Source: Hofstenia miamia (taxonomy: Eukaryota; Xenacoelomorpha; Acoela). Taken from it: 29,793 nt of DNA. Below the pieces are notes generated by a model. That model was not told the DNA's origin. It saw only the letters and a program-made list of their open reading frames with translations, and ran no database searches. A program made the translations under genes and the position numbers. The stretch lies in NCBI GenBank assembly GCA_004352715.1, contig SCFE01000065.1, positions 350,593-380,385 of the forward strand. Direction: 5' to 3'. Of the stretch, positions 1 through 11,588 are shown in pieces; the first letter of the stretch is position 1, and each line of letters opens with the position of its first letter.

Positions 1-905
1 ATGAAGTTAAATCATAAACGGTTATGAAAAGTGATAGACAGTCAAAGAGTTGTTTTCTAAATTTGCGAGGAGCTTGACATCAACATATGTATATATATGT
101 TCGCTTAAAACTAAAACCGCTGAGGGGTCCCATTTGATCCCAATACTAATTTCAACACTAATAAAATTATAAACAATTATTCAATTACTCTGATATTCAA
201 AGACTCTTACTTTTTTACCGTAAGCATTATTTTGGCAAAACAATAAATATCATCCAAACATAAGGATAACCTGGAAAATTCCTACTACCTCTAAAACAGC
301 CATTGGAGAAAATTTGACCCCATACTGAAAACTATTTTTAATAATTGTATAGCTATTCAGAATGTTGATTAAGTATTCTTAGAGTGCAACACAAGCAAAA
401 ATAATTAATTTTAATAAGCTTAGTATGCAATAAACGATGTTGGAACGCTATTCAATTAGAAGACAGCTATTAATATCCCTCTATGATATTTTGTGTTCAA
501 AGATTCGTATATGTTGTTTTATGTTATTACCATATTATTCTTTAGTGTTGCAATATGTGACTTCTAGTATAAATATTATATGTTTGAAATATTTTCAGCT
601 CTTCCAATATCAACGTCCAAAATTTTAAAAAGTCACAATGATTTGTCAATCAAACGATGTTGACACTAATTGTTCAATATTCAGCTAAGCACAGAAAAAA
701 AGAGACCGAAATAGATTTATGAAGGAGCTGACGGCTTCCATTTGATTTCAGTTGGCGAAGGGCTTGGAGAAAATTAGCAACATTTTTAGTTAATCGGATA
801 TAATAAAGTGAATGCCACAAATCTCTTAACTCAAATATTCAAGAAGATTTAATAAAAAATGTAGCTAACTAAGAAAAACTTATCGTGTAAGAAGGACTTT
901 ACGGG

Positions 906-1132
906 CTATATCATAAAATGACGAAAATAATTAAGCGGCAGCCGCGCCTTTCGAGGCAGTTTTGTGATTGCACTGACCGGCTTAATCCACTGATTAACAA
1001 CGTCAATCATTACGCCGCGCATCAGCTATCAATCAAAATGCGTTAAATTGAAGAACGCTGTCAGCTAATTAACAAGATGAAGCACTCGCAAACGTATATA
1101 AGCGGCATCGAAAAATTGTTTTCAGTTCAGTC
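906..1132 (+). promoter_or_regulatory. Promoter of Zic-like copy 1 (TATA + Inr)
   Basis: TATATAAG lies at 1095-1102. Arthropod-type initiators TCAGTT and TCAGTC lie at 1122-1127 and 1127-1132, so the A of the first is 29 bases after the start of the TATA box, the usual spacing. Upstream is a GC-richer stretch and a cluster of homeodomain-like sites around 980-1045: GGCTTAATCC, TGATTAAC, TCAATCATTA and ATCAATCAA. The whole 906-1102 block recurs upstream of copies 2 and 3. A diverged version of identical length occurs without a gene in both B units. Transcription start is inferred, not shown. Confidence 0.65.
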
Positions 1133-2001
1133 TTCTGCAGCAATGTCATCATACGCAAACACCTCCGTGCCTACATTCTCAGTTCCTTGCAGTAACGAGT
1201 GCGTTCATTACTACCAACAACCCGTCTATCCCATGTGTCAATACCAAAACATGGACGAAATGCAGGAGCAAAATCCATGTTATTCAGGATTTGTAACTAG
1301 CTCTATCTATAGTTCAGATGTTAATCACAATCAATTAAGTTGCACCTCTTTTGACAATTTGCAACAACAGACGATGCCTACCAACAGTGTTCCAGAAGCT
1401 CGCGCATTTCTCTGCTCTTGGATTTCGAATGGTGTAATATGTGGAACATGCATGATGGAAATGCAAGAGATGGTTAACCACATAGCAAATCATGTGAATC
1501 AGGATTATATTCGAAATTCCAAATTCGTTTGTTTATGGGACGGATGCCGTCGTGATTACCAACCTTTTCAAGCCAGATATAAGCTGATCAATCACATAAG
1601 AATTCATACTGGAGAGAAGCCATTTACCTGCTTGCATCCCAGATGTGGAAGATCGTTTGCAAATCGTGAAAATTTAAAGATTCACAAAAGGATTCATTCT
1701 GGTAAGATATCTTAATATACATATATTATAGATATACATGTATAAAAATCGAATTGCTTTTACATTATTCCATTCGTAGATTATATTTTAAAATTTTCTT
1801 TTAGGTGAAAAACCTTTTTGCTGTACTCATGAAGGATGTGTAAGAAGATTCGCGAGCAGTTCAGATCGCAAGAAACACCTGGCAGTTCACTCCAACACGA
1901 AAAATCATATCTGTTCGCACACAAACTGCAGTAAGCACTACGTCCACGCCTCTTCCCTCCGAAAACATATTCTTCGCGCTCATCGACCACACACTCATTA
2001 A
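1077..2001 (+). CDS. Zic/odd-paired-like five-zinc-finger factor, copy 1
   Basis: Two exons, 1077-1701 and 1805-2001, are joined across a 103-base GT...AG intron that splits a Gly codon (phase 1). The product has 273 residues from the first ATG. Five C2H2 fingers are visible: ZF1 C113/C122 or C125/H135/H139, ZF2 C152/C157/H173/H177, ZF3 C185/C190/H203/H207, ZF4 C215/C220/H233/H237, ZF5 C245/C250/H263/H268. The C-x-W pattern in ZF1 and ZF2, the [16 protein letters not shown] linker and the [15 protein letters not shown] and SSLRKH helices are Zic/Opa/Gli-type, closest to Zic; the intron falls between ZF3 and ZF4, where Zic genes commonly have one. Expected role: nuclear DNA-binding transcription factor. 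The N-terminal part (about residues 24-108) is Gln/Asn/Ser-rich and unrecognised. The TATA box and initiator lie inside the first 18 codons, so translation more likely starts at ATG 1143 (Met23), giving 251 residues. It is more divergent than typical Zic genes, and direct orthology is uncertain. Confidence 0.88.
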
Positions 2002-2477
2002 CTTTTTCTGTTTTTGGACTTTTTTATATTTTTGTTTGCATGTAAAATCGATTAACTTTGTAAATATATTATATTTGATGGAGTTTTCTTCACATTCAAC
2101 AACTTTTCGAGTAATCTAAATATTTAAATATTTTTTCAACTTTGAATCAGTTCAAAATATATAGAAAAATAGTAGTAAGAATTATTTTAAATAAATTACA
2201 AAAAAGGTATGCACTCCTTTAATTGTTAGTAATACGTAAGGAATATTTTTTGTAACCAACTTTCTAGAAATTATATGTAAATATTTAATAGTACAATACT
2301 ACAATGTATACTTGTAGTGTATGCTTGCATTACTTTTCTAAACACGTATTTTAATGACGTTTGCTTAAATTTCTAGTTTTGTCGTACCAAGTAATAATTG
2401 CTTTACTAAAATATTCCAATTTAGATCAATATGTAAGATAGGCTACACATGTACATATTACATAATTCGGCCCAAAA

Positions 2478-2500
2478 TGTATATATATATATATATATAC
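2478..2500. repeat. (TA)n microsatellite in the 3' flank of A1
   Basis: This TA dinucleotide run varies in length among copies. The corresponding runs lie near 5615-5630 (A2), 25246-25266 (A3) and 29500-29516 (A4). A1 lacks the GTCATTGTATA context that the other three share just before the run. Confidence 0.8.
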
Positions 2501-2905
2501 TTTAACAATCTTGTAATAAATTGAACTTTGGAAATTTATAATAAATTTTGGATTTTATGTTTTTCTTAGTTTTCAAGCCCTTTGAAATTAATGCTGCAAT
2601 TGTGCATAAATTATTCCTACATAAATTTAGATACTCTCAACAATGTAAACATTTACATGTCTGACTAATTTGCTATAACTATAATCTTCAAATAGAAAAA
2701 TCTTTTTGCATTCTTGGAAACCTTGTTCTTATGATATGTGATAAATCCTTTACAAATTCTTAGCAAAATCTTATGAATTTCTGAAAATTATTCAAAATCT
2801 TATCAAGTTTTGTAATTTATAAAAGCAATTTCCAAGGTCTTGCCAATTATTGTAAGTTTCAATGACTAGAGCTTGTTGACATAGTGCTTCCAAATTAGTT
2901 AATTC

Positions 2906-2962
2906 TAGGGCTATACCGATCCCGTGCCAATACCGAAACATACATATACCGCGATATCTTGC
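2906..2962. mobile_element. Possible hAT/MITE terminal remnant in A1
   Basis: The sequence begins CTAGGGCTATACCGATCCCG, followed by repeated ATACCG and a decayed ATACCGCGGTAT. It resembles the CAGGG-type termini followed by CCGGTA-rich subterminal repeats of hAT-like non-autonomous elements. The A2 equivalent (5150-5209) keeps seven extra bases inside the terminus (GGGCTCGGTGCTATACC). A3 (25673-25730) keeps a perfect ATACCGCGGTAT. No opposite end was found, so this is a remnant at best. Confidence 0.3.
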
Positions 2963-3333
2963 CTAAAAATAGATAGGTATTTTATTTAAGAGTATGTGCA
3001 TTGTACGCAAGCCTGTGGGGCAAGATTAGAAGTATTAGAACTTGAAATGTTTTTGATTGTGGTGTCCGATATAGCATTTTGGAAAACTCAGGAAATTTCT
3101 TAAGAAAAAATTCTATTAATCATTGAGTAACAATTATATGGTTGATTAGTGCACAAAATTGTGTCATAAATACGTTCACAAAACGAGCTATTTATAGAGA
3201 TTATTTCTTAAAAATAAGATTTACAAATTGTGGGCTTTCCATTCACGTTAACGAGCATTTATTTATTTCTAACAATAGCTATGATTATGAAATTTAAGTT
3301 TAATAATGATAACATTAATAATATATTAATATT

Positions 3334-3734
3334 GCGAAATAAAAAAAACGCGTAACGAAATTATCATACTACAAAGCAAGTTACTAGAAAATCATTCAAA
3401 GAACAGAAAAAACGAAGTCAAATTCCATAATTCTAAAAAGTAAATCAAATAGCAGAACTAAATACTGTTTTATATTCAACTGTGAATGCTTTATAGAAAA
3501 TATTTTTCTGACTAGAATAGCCTTCTAACCCCATTTTGGCACCCACGCTTTAAACAATTCTTAAAAATTTGACACTGTAAAATAAAAGAATATTCAGTAC
3601 GTGACACATAATGTAATTATTTTCATAGTTCCATAGGTTTCGCATAATGTTATCAACAAAGATACATAAATAAGTCTATCAATACTAATAAAAATAATAT
3701 TTTAGCTTTTCCATGTTCACAAATTCAAAAAAGT
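3334..3734. other. Spacer sequence unique to the left side
   Basis: This AT-rich stretch lies between the end of unit A1 and the start of recognisable LINE sequence. No open frame, RNA or repeat was recognised in it, and no counterpart was seen on the right side of the large palindrome. Confidence 0.5.
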
Positions 3735-4777
3735 ATTTGCAAACCAAATAATTACATATATTAATCAACATAATTTACTACCCGAATTTCAATCTGCATA
3801 CAGAAAACAATTTTCAGTTGAAACTGCATGTACTTGATGATATTCTTCTTGCCCTTGACAATGGAATTGCGCAATTTAAATTCTTATTGATCAAAGTGCT
3901 GCTTTTGACACTATTCACTATGACATTATAATCAAAATCTTATACATAATTAGATTCAGTTTAAATGCATTGGCTTGGTTTAGATGATATTTTAGTTCAC
4001 GTTATCAAATAGTTTCAATAAATGGATTTCAAACGATATCATTCCCTATATATATAATTGAAAAACACTATTATTAAAGAAATATTTCTTTATTAAACGT
4101 TGAAAAACCACAGTCTAACGATTAAAAATCTTGGATGTCTAGTGGACGAATCCCTCAGATTAGAATCATACATTAAATTTATATGCAAGAGTTGTAGATG
4201 TCATTTACGTAATATCAAATTAATGCGTGGATTTCTTTCATTAGAATCTATGATTTCTTGCAGGTTAGATTTTAAAAACAGTATTATTTATAGTCTGCAC
4301 GATTATCAAATACGAAGACTTCAAATAATCCAAAATGACTGTGCTCTTATAATTTTCTGTTTAAGAAGCAAAGATCATAATACACCCACTTTAATATCTC
4401 TAAATTGGTTACCAATTAAATTTCGTTTTACTTAAAAGTTGTCATTATGGTTTTTAAGAGTGTACATAATTTAGCTCCGAGATATACGGGTAATCGACTG
4501 TCTTTTGTTCGTCATAAATTTCACAACCACGGATCTAATGATTTATATCTACTAAGCATTCCAAAAATTAAAACTTCTTATGGTAAAAGATCGTTTTCGT
4601 TTGCTGGTCCTACAATTTTCAATTCATTACCATGGAATCTTAGATTTTACCATAATTACCAATCATTTAAAAATGGTTTAATTCACACTTGTTCAGTCAA
4701 TTTATTACAGAACATTGAGAAATTCCAATTTATTTTATGTGCGAATTAGAATACATTTTGTAAACATGCGCAAGATA
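3735..4777 (+). mobile_element. Decayed LINE (CR1/L2-like) fragment, left spacer
   Basis: Conceptual translation on the plus strand gives reverse-transcriptase remains (INQHNLLPEFQSAYRK near 3755, then the fingers region). A jump near 4050-4080 removes the palm with the YADD motif. After it come typical C-terminal LINE segments at 4100-4435 (QIIQNDCALIIF, ISLNWLPIKFR) and 4447-4749 (GKRSFSFAGPTIFNSLPWN). Stops and frameshifts separate the pieces. A mirrored copy of the same insertion lies at 26100-28028 on the minus strand. Clade assignment is by impression only. Confidence 0.75.
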
Positions 4778-6108
4778 AATATTAACATATTATTATTGTT
4801 ATCATTATTAAACTTAAATTTAATAATCATAGCTATTGTTAGAAATGAATAAATGCACCTTAAAGAAGAGGTCCACAAATTGGAAATCTGAATTTTAAGA
4901 AATAATCTCTATAAATAGCTCGTTTTGTGAACGTATTTATGACATAATTTTGTGCACTAATCAGCCATATAATTGTTACTCAATGATTAATAGACATTTT
5001 TTCTTAAGAAATTTCCTGCGTTTTCCAAAATGCTATATCGTACACCTCAATCAAAAAAAATTCAAGTTTTAATATTTCAAATCTTGCCCCACAGGCTTGC
5101 GTACAATGCACATACTCTTAAATAAAATACCTATCTATTTTTAGGCAAGATACCACGGTATATGTATGTTTTGGTATTGGCACGGGATCGGTATAGCACC
5201 GAGCCCTAGAATTAACTAATTTGGAAGCACTATATCAAATAGCTCTAGTCATTTAAACTTACAATAATTGGCAAGACCTTGGAAATTGCTTTTATAAATT
5301 ACAAAACTTGATAAGATTTTGAATAACTTTCAGAAATTAATAAGATTTTGCTAAGAATTTGTAAAGGATTTATCACATATCATAAGAACAAGGTTTCCAA
5401 GAATGCAAAAAGATTTTTCTATTTGAAGATTATAGTTATAGCAAATTTGTCAGACATGTAAATGTTTACATTGTTGTTGAGAGTATCCAAATTTATGTAG
5501 GAATAATTTATGCACAATTGCAGCATTAATTTCAAAGGGCTTGAAAACTAAGAAAAACATAAATTCCAAAATGTAATATAAATTTCCAAAGTTCAAATTA
5601 TTACCAGATTTTTAAAGTATATATATATACAATGACATTTTGTGCCGAATTATGTAATATGTACATGTGTAGTTATCTTACATATTTATCTAAATTGGAA
5701 TATTTTAGTAAAGCAATTATTACTTGGTACGACATAAATAGAAATTTAAGCAAACGTCATTAAAATACATGTTTAGAAATGTAATGCAAGCATACACTAC
5801 AAGTATAAGTAATGTTCTACTATTAAATATTTACATATAATTTTTAGAAAGTTGGTTACAAAAAATATTCCTTACGTATTATTAACAATTAAAGGAGTGC
5901 ATACCTTTTCTGTAAATTTATTTAAAATAATTCTTATTACTATTTTTTATATATTTTAAACTGAATCAAAGTTGAAAAAATATTTAAATACTTAGATTAC
6001 TCCAAAAGTTGTTGAATGTGAAGAAAACTCCATCAAATATAATATATTTACAAAGTTTATCGATTTTACATGCAAACAAAAATATAAAAAAGTCCAAAAC
6101 AGAAAAAG

Positions 6109-7018
6109 TTAGTGAGTGTGTGGTCGATGATCGCGAAGAACATGTTTTCGGAGGGAAGAGGCGTGGACGTAGTGTTTACTGCAGTTTTTGTGCGAACATA
6201 TATGATTTTTTGTGTTGGAGTGAACTGCAATGTGTTTCTTGCGATCTGAACTGCTCGCGAATCTTCTTACACATCCTTCATGAGTGCAGCAAAAAGGTTT
6301 TTCACCTAAAAGAAAATTTTAAAATATAATCTACGAATGGAATAATGTAAAAACAATTCGATTTTTATACATTTATATCTATAATATATGTATATTAAGA
6401 TATCTTACCAGAATGAATCCTTTTGTGAATCTTTAAATTTTCACGATTTGCAAAAGAACTTCCACATCCGGGATGCAAGCAGGTAAATGGCTTCTCTCCA
6501 GTATGAATTCTTATATGATTGATCAGCTTATATCTGGCTTGAAAAGGTTTGCAATTCCGACGGCATCCGTCCCATAAACAAACGAAATTAGAATTTCGAA
6601 AATAATCCTGATTCACATGATTTGCTATGTGGTTAACCATCTCCTGCATATCCATCATGCATGTCCCACATATTACACCATTCGAAATCCAAGAGCAGAG
6701 AAATGCGCGAGCTTCTGGAACACTGTTGCTAGGCATCGTCTGTTGTTGCAAATTGTCAAAAGAGGTGCAACTTAATTGATTGTGATTAACAATAGAACTA
6801 TACAATCTCGAATAACATGGATTTTGCTCCTGCATTTCGTCCATGTTTTGGTATTGACATATGGGATAGACGGGTTGTTGGTAGTAATGAACGCACTCGT
6901 TACTGCAAGGAACTGAGAATGTAGGCACGGACTCGAATGTGTATGATGTCATTGCTGCAGAAAACTGAACTGAAAACAATTTTTCGATGCCGCTTATATA
7001 CGTTTGCAAGCGCTTCAT
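6109..7018 (-). CDS. Zic/odd-paired-like five-zinc-finger factor, copy 2
   Basis: Exons are 7018-6409 and 6305-6109 on the minus strand, with an intron of 103 bases, the same length and phase as copy 1. The spliced frame is intact at 268 residues. It lacks five residues in the N-terminal region ([13 protein letters not shown] against the longer copy 1 and 3 form) but keeps all five fingers and every zinc ligand. It is the most diverged copy: the start is MKRLQ, it has an [10 protein letters not shown] segment, and in ZF2 the knuckle reads RRNCKPF with an extra cysteine. The likely true start is the ATG at 6952 (Met23 in the shared numbering), because TATATAAG at 7000-6993 and the TCAGTT initiator precede it. 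It is head-to-head with B1 flank sequence and shares the upstream module of copies 1 and 3. Confidence 0.87.
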
Positions 7019-7191
7019 CTTGTTAATTAGTTGACAGCGTTCTTCACTTTAACGCATTTTGATTGATAGGTGACGCACGCGGCGTAATGATTGACGTTGT
7101 TAATCAGTGGATTAAGCCGGTCAGTGCAATCACAAAACTGCCTCGAAAAACGCGGCTGCCGCTTAATTATTTTCGTCATTTTATGATATAG
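6965..7191 (-). promoter_or_regulatory. Promoter of Zic-like copy 2
   Basis: The minus strand carries TATATAAG at 7000-6993 and, downstream, TCAGTTCAGTT in initiator position. The module from CTATATCATAAAATGACG (starting at 7191) to the TATA box is 199 bases, against 197 in copies 1 and 3. The homeodomain-like cluster GGCTTAATCC, TGATTAAC, TCAATCATTA is retained; the later ATCAATCAA element is present as TATCAATCAAAA. Confidence 0.62.
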
Positions 7192-8809
7192 CCCGTAAAG
7201 TCCTTCTTACACGATACGTTTTTCTTAGTTAGCTACATTTTTTTATTAAATCTTCTTGAATATTTGAGTTAAGAGATTTGTAGCATACACTTTATTACAT
7301 CCGATTAACTAAAAATGTTGCTAATTTTCTCCAAGCCCTTCGCCACCTGAAATCAAATCGAAGCCGTCAGCTCCTTCATAAATATATTTCGGTCTCTTTT
7401 TTTCTGTGCTTAACTGTATATTGAGCAATTAGTGTCAACATCGTTTAATTGACAAACCATTGTGACTTTTTGAAATTTTGGACGTTGATATTGGAAGAGC
7501 TGAAAATATTTCAAACATATAATATTTTTACTAGAAGTCACATATTGCAACGCTAAAGAATAATATGGTAATAACATAAAACAACATATATGAATCTTTG
7601 AACACAAAATATCATAGAGGGATATTAATAATTTTCTTCTAATTGAACAGCATTCCAACATAGTTTATTGCATACTAAGCTCATTAAAATTTAACATTTT
7701 TGCTTGTTTTGCACTTTTAGATTATTTAATCAACATTCTGATTAGACCTTCAATTATTAAAAATAGTTTTCAGTATGGGGTCAAATTTTTCCCAATGGCT
7801 GTTTTAGAGGTAGTAGAAATAATTGTTTAAAATTTTATTAGGGTTGAAATTAGTTTTAGGATCAAATTGGACCCCTCAGCGGATCTAGTATTAAGCGAAC
7901 ATATATATACATAGGTTGATGTCAAACTTCTCGCAAATTTAGAAAACAATTATTTCACTGTCTATCACTTTTCATAACCGTTTATGATTTAACTTCACAA
8001 AGGCTTTTAGAAATTTTTGCAAGATGCACACAATTTTCCATGTCTTCATTTATGTGAGGTTTCACAGAAATTTTTATTTATTAATGAAACATCTCACAAA
8101 CACTCTATAGAACAAAATTACAATTCCAAATCAATTAAGCAAAGACTACAACAACTTAGTTGATTATATCAAAACTAAACTATGGCAATATCGAAAATAT
8201 TCTCATTGTGTTAATATAATATTAATTAGGAACTTCTATTTGAAAAAGTCCTTCAGTTATATCTTCAGATAATCATGTTGAATCCCGTAAAAATATTCAG
8301 TCAATTTTGAAAACTTGGTCGTAAACCACGAAATTAAGTAATCATTTAATAAATTAAATTTTGAAAGCATTATTGGAGAGTTGTCAAGAAGAAATTCATT
8401 AAAAGTTAATCCAGTTTTAGAAAAGTACAACAAAAGCTAACAATGGTGTTGTTGTTATTATGAAACAATCGGTAAAAATTTATGCAACAGAGGTAAAAAA
8501 TATGTAAGTTGAACTTTATATTTAGGTATGTATTTTGCACATGAAAGTTACTTTTTGTTGTAAATAAATGTCATTGATGCTCACTTTTCCATATGTCGAC
8601 CTGTGCAATTTCCATCTCTGATTGCAATTGATAATGTATAAATGTTACTTATTGATATTAACTTTTTGATAGATTGCTATAATTTACAGTGATTTAGTAT
8701 GTAAAGCTAAAGGCATGCGGGCGATATAATTACACCCTTCACTTATATTTGATAAAACAATAAAATTAATGAATATCAGCATTATCATATATGTTCTTCT
8801 AAAATCGCC

Positions 8810-8905
8810 ATTAGTTCTCCATTAGTGACAATAATTAATTTTTCATTTCTGCCATGTCCATTAATGGATTTTAGGACATTTTGTATCCATTAATTTGAAA
8901 GTCAT
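8810..8905. promoter_or_regulatory. Cluster of CCATTAATGG-like motifs
   Basis: CCATTAGT, CCATTAATGG and CCATTAATTT recur within about 90 bases. The mirrored stretch in B2 is 21825-21925, with CCATTAATGG, TCATTAATGG and CACTAATGGCC. ATTA cores of this kind can be homeodomain sites, but in AT-rich DNA such clusters also arise by chance. Confidence 0.2.
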
Positions 8906-9320
8906 TTTGGTGCAGCTCTGTTCATGTGCTTAATTTGAATACTGATGTTGCATACTCCAATTCAATGTACATTCAATTACCCAAGACCTTTTTGGTACCC
9001 CATCACAACATAAACCTGGCTTATTGTTACAAATTCAGTGAATGAGCAACTAATGCTTACGGGCGTGCCTTGATATCTGTTTATGCCTGGAAGGGCTTAG
9101 TTGGTCTATATATATATTTACTACTGTATTAGATGAAGTTATTACTTTAATCAAACATTCTCAATCGAAGTCCTCAAAAGGAAAAATAAATTTTGTTTAT
9201 TTTTGAAAAATTAAGAATGTTCTTCATGTTGATAGTGAAAGTTGTCAGGTTTTAGTCATAGAATCCTGAAATAGAAATGATAAACTTTGTTCATCATATT
9301 AGGGTTGAATTTGAAGCAAC

Positions 9321-9336
9321 GCCCCCCCCCCGCCCC
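9321..9336 (-). other. G-rich tract next to orphan promoter (B1)
   Basis: The minus strand reads GGGG C followed by ten G and C. The B2 version (21397-21414) is GGGG C G8 C GGGG, a potential G-quadruplex. It starts about 30 bases downstream of the orphan TATA box, where the 5' end of a transcript would be. Length varies between arms, as expected for a homopolymer. Confidence 0.6.
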
Positions 9337-9366
9337 AAGTAATAATTTTCTGACAAAGCATTTCAA

Positions 9367-9563
9367 CTTTTATATTCGCTATGTGACAAAGCAAAGTTGA
9401 CAGTGTTCTTCACTTTAAGGCATCTTGATTGATGACTGACGTACACGGCGACTTCGTAATGATTGATGTTGTTAATCATTGGATTAAGCCGCTCAACTTG
9501 ATCATTGGCCTATTTCGAAAGACGCTACCAGAGTTTAATTAAATACGTCATTTTATGATATAG
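9367..9563 (-). promoter_or_regulatory. Orphan diverged Zic-like promoter module (B1)
   Basis: The minus strand aligns end to end with 906-1102 upstream of Zic-like copy 1. It begins CTATATCATAAAATGACG, keeps CGGCTTAATCCA, TGATTAACAAC, TCAATCATTACG, ATCAATCAA, the GTGAAGAAC block and TGTCAACT, and ends at TATAAAAG (9374-9367) where the gene has TATATAAG. Both are exactly 197 bases although internal indels are needed to align them. No zinc-finger coding sequence follows: downstream there is only the G tract and AT-rich DNA. Confidence 0.75.
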
Positions 9564-11306
9564 TAATATTATTCAAGACGAATAATATTTAGGTAGTTCA
9601 TAGATGTAGAATTTCAAAATTTAATGCATTACTTATGTAAGAATTTCTGGCAAAGGTTTAGAGTGGAATTATTTAACTAAAATTATTAAAAAAACTCGCT
9701 TGAACCAATATACTATTCTAAATTTTATTCATTGCGATGATCATACAAACAAAGATTAGCTAGCAACCCCCTCCATTTTGCCAATTGCTATTTAGAAAGA
9801 GTTATCTTGTCTAAAATTATGGGTTTTCAGAAAAATGAAATTTTTTAAATATTCATTACAAATGAAGCAACAACAGAAGAATAAAATGCAGTATTAAATT
9901 CATTTGAAGCAGGTTTATATTTACATTTTCAAAAACATTTACATTATTCTGAATGATAATGTCATCATTTGTCAATTGCATTCTGCATTTTTCAATATGC
10001 AGTTATGTTTTTTAAGAATCGAATTAAAGCGAAATTGGGAAATATTTTATTTTTGACCATTTATTAGGACAAACAGCAAGCATCGTAAATTCTGTTCACA
10101 TTTTATTAATCATAAAATAACATGCTATCGTATTAAAAAATTCAATATTTTAAGTATTTTATTCTGCTTGAGATGCTCCCGAATTTTACCTGATTTTAAA
10201 TTTTCAGTATAAAATTCATCACAAAATTAATTTTTAAAGGCTAAAAAACAAAAACCCGAAAAGTCAATTTAAATGTACCAATACGGCAAAAACACAAACA
10301 AAAAAAAATTAAGTTTTAGTTTTTGTAGACCTTGTTTTACCTAGCAAAGCATAGAAAGAAAGAAATCGTATATTTATAAAAACATACATTAGTTGTTAAA
10401 ATACTTTGTATAAAAAATTTCCATAGGTTCAATCTGCAAAGAAAGAACCTGCAGGATACCAAAGCTCTGAGTGAACAATCATTGTTCAGACTGAATGAAT
10501 AATATCTAAAAGTCGCATTCAATAGCAAAGAAAGGTCACAACGAAATCAGTCTCAAATTTTTTAAAGCTTACAGCAGACTTATTTATAATTGCTTTTCTC
10601 GGAAATGTTTCTCTTGAAACTGGAACTATAAGTACTCAAGGCTTAACTTGAATTTCAAACCAGACATCAGTGAAAGTCATTATCTTAAGATCATATAAAA
10701 AATTGACATAGGAACATTCTTGATGAAAATCTCCAAAATGTGATATTAAGTTTTTGTAACTACTTGGTATGCCACGTAATCCGAAGCTCCACATCCTAAA
10801 CTATCTCAACATTGCCTTTAGCATAACCTATAGTAAAAAAAATACAATTGATCACATTAATCATTTACAAAATATTTCGATAATATCACCTATTAGTAAA
10901 GTATTCATTTGATGGACTTGGGGAGAGCAGGGAAGATTTCGGAACAGGCTTGAGTAGAGGTATTTGAAAACATAGTCTGAAATTTCCCTAAGATTGTCTA
11001 TTATGCAACAGTTTACTCAATTAAACACAAATGGAGTGATTGCAAAAATGTATAAACAATGTGTTTTGAAGATTTACATTAGTTTCATAGAATATTGACA
11101 GACTCAGTTTTGTATTTACAATTTCAGGGTATAATTTTCACTATAAGTTTCTAACTTATCCAAGTTTGGTCTAGTATACGGAAAAACTTGGCAACGATGG
11201 GTCTAAGGTGGACCGATTTGACATTAATTTTAATGGGTGGCCAAAATTTTCGAATCATGTCAATCTGTATCTTGATGAACCAGTCTTTGAATTCTTTCTT
11301 TTATAG
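9564..11306. other. Gene-poor part of B1
   Basis: No gene is supported here. A 63-codon minus-strand frame at 10337-10528 spans the site where B2 carries extra sequence and is not recognised. Near 11103-11306 there are protein-like stretches in the plus direction (for example GWPKFSNHVNLYLDEPVF in the frame ending at the TAG at 11304), preceded by a good-looking acceptor (TATTTACAATTTCAG, near 11128) but interrupted by a TAG. These may be decayed upstream exons of the following gene. Confidence 0.4.
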
Positions 11307-11588
11307 ATGACAAATATTGCTCTTGGCAAACAGTTGGTGGTCGTGGCTATTGTTCTGATCAGGGGTGTGCAATTGATTACAAAATGAAAGCTTAGATTGA
11401 AGTTTTACTTTTTGTAAAATGTTCTCTTTATCGTCTCTTCTAGAACATGCTTCCGAAGCTTGCAATTCACATGAGGTCGCTCATCAGTATTTGTTTGCTG
11501 ATATGTACACTGAGATCGGACAAAAACAGGCAACGAATGAAAATAACCAAAATCCCGATGCATTCAGTCATTATATCAATCTTGAAAT
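11307..11588 (+). other. Possible upstream exons of acidic-protein gene (B1)
   Basis: Two candidate coding blocks precede the long frame. The first is 11307-11364, after a pyrimidine-rich acceptor (TTCTTTCTTTTATAG). The second is 11444-11588, after CTCTTTATCGTCTCTTCTAG, reading HASEACNSHEVAHQYLFADM and onward with no stop. A 79-base intron would join them in phase. The second could join the long frame at 11627 in phase, but only through a 38-base intron, which is shorter than usual in animals. The same arrangement is present in B2, where the second block is 18103-17959 on the minus strand. Confidence 0.3.

Larger units (their letters stand above)
1..3333 (+). repeat. Unit A, copy A1 (Zic-like amplicon, forward)
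   Basis: This segment recurs as the reverse complement at 4778-8001, forward at 22764-26100, and partly at 29198-29793. Its first 40 bases match 22764 onward and the reverse complement of the bases ending at 8001. Bases 1-905 hold no convincing gene: a 63-codon open frame at 437-628 is disrupted by an indel in the A3 copy. Bases 2002-3333 hold only AT-rich 3' flank with AATAAA signals (for example 2190-2195), a TA run and a possible transposon terminus. Homology with A2 and A3 ends near 3333, inside what looks like the 3' end of a LINE. Confidence 0.9.
4778..8001 (-). repeat. Unit A, copy A2 (inverted)
   Basis: Reverse complement of A1 and A3 over the whole unit, with many single-base differences and indels. 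About 100 bases present near 190-285 in A1 are missing near 7825 here. It abuts B1 directly, as A3 abuts B2. Its 3' flank (4778-6108) holds no gene. The open frame at 6009-6329 on the plus strand is antisense to zinc-finger exon 2. The stretch 7192-8001 has no convincing gene. Confidence 0.9.

Noticed and set aside
437-628. 63-codon frame in the 5' flank of unit A (83 codons in A2, different in A3)
   Set aside because: An extra base in A3 shifts the frame, the composition is AT-driven, and there is no recognisable domain.
1781-1990. 69-codon minus-strand open frame, also at 24543-24752 and as 6009-6329 on the plus strand
   Set aside because: Each is antisense to zinc-finger exon 2; the sense frame explains the conservation.
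11307-11390. Cysteine-containing small peptide in another frame (DDKYCSWQTVGGRGYC)
   Set aside because: Considered as a secreted cysteine-rich peptide, but there is no start or signal peptide, the frame is short, and the alternative frame fits splice phases better.
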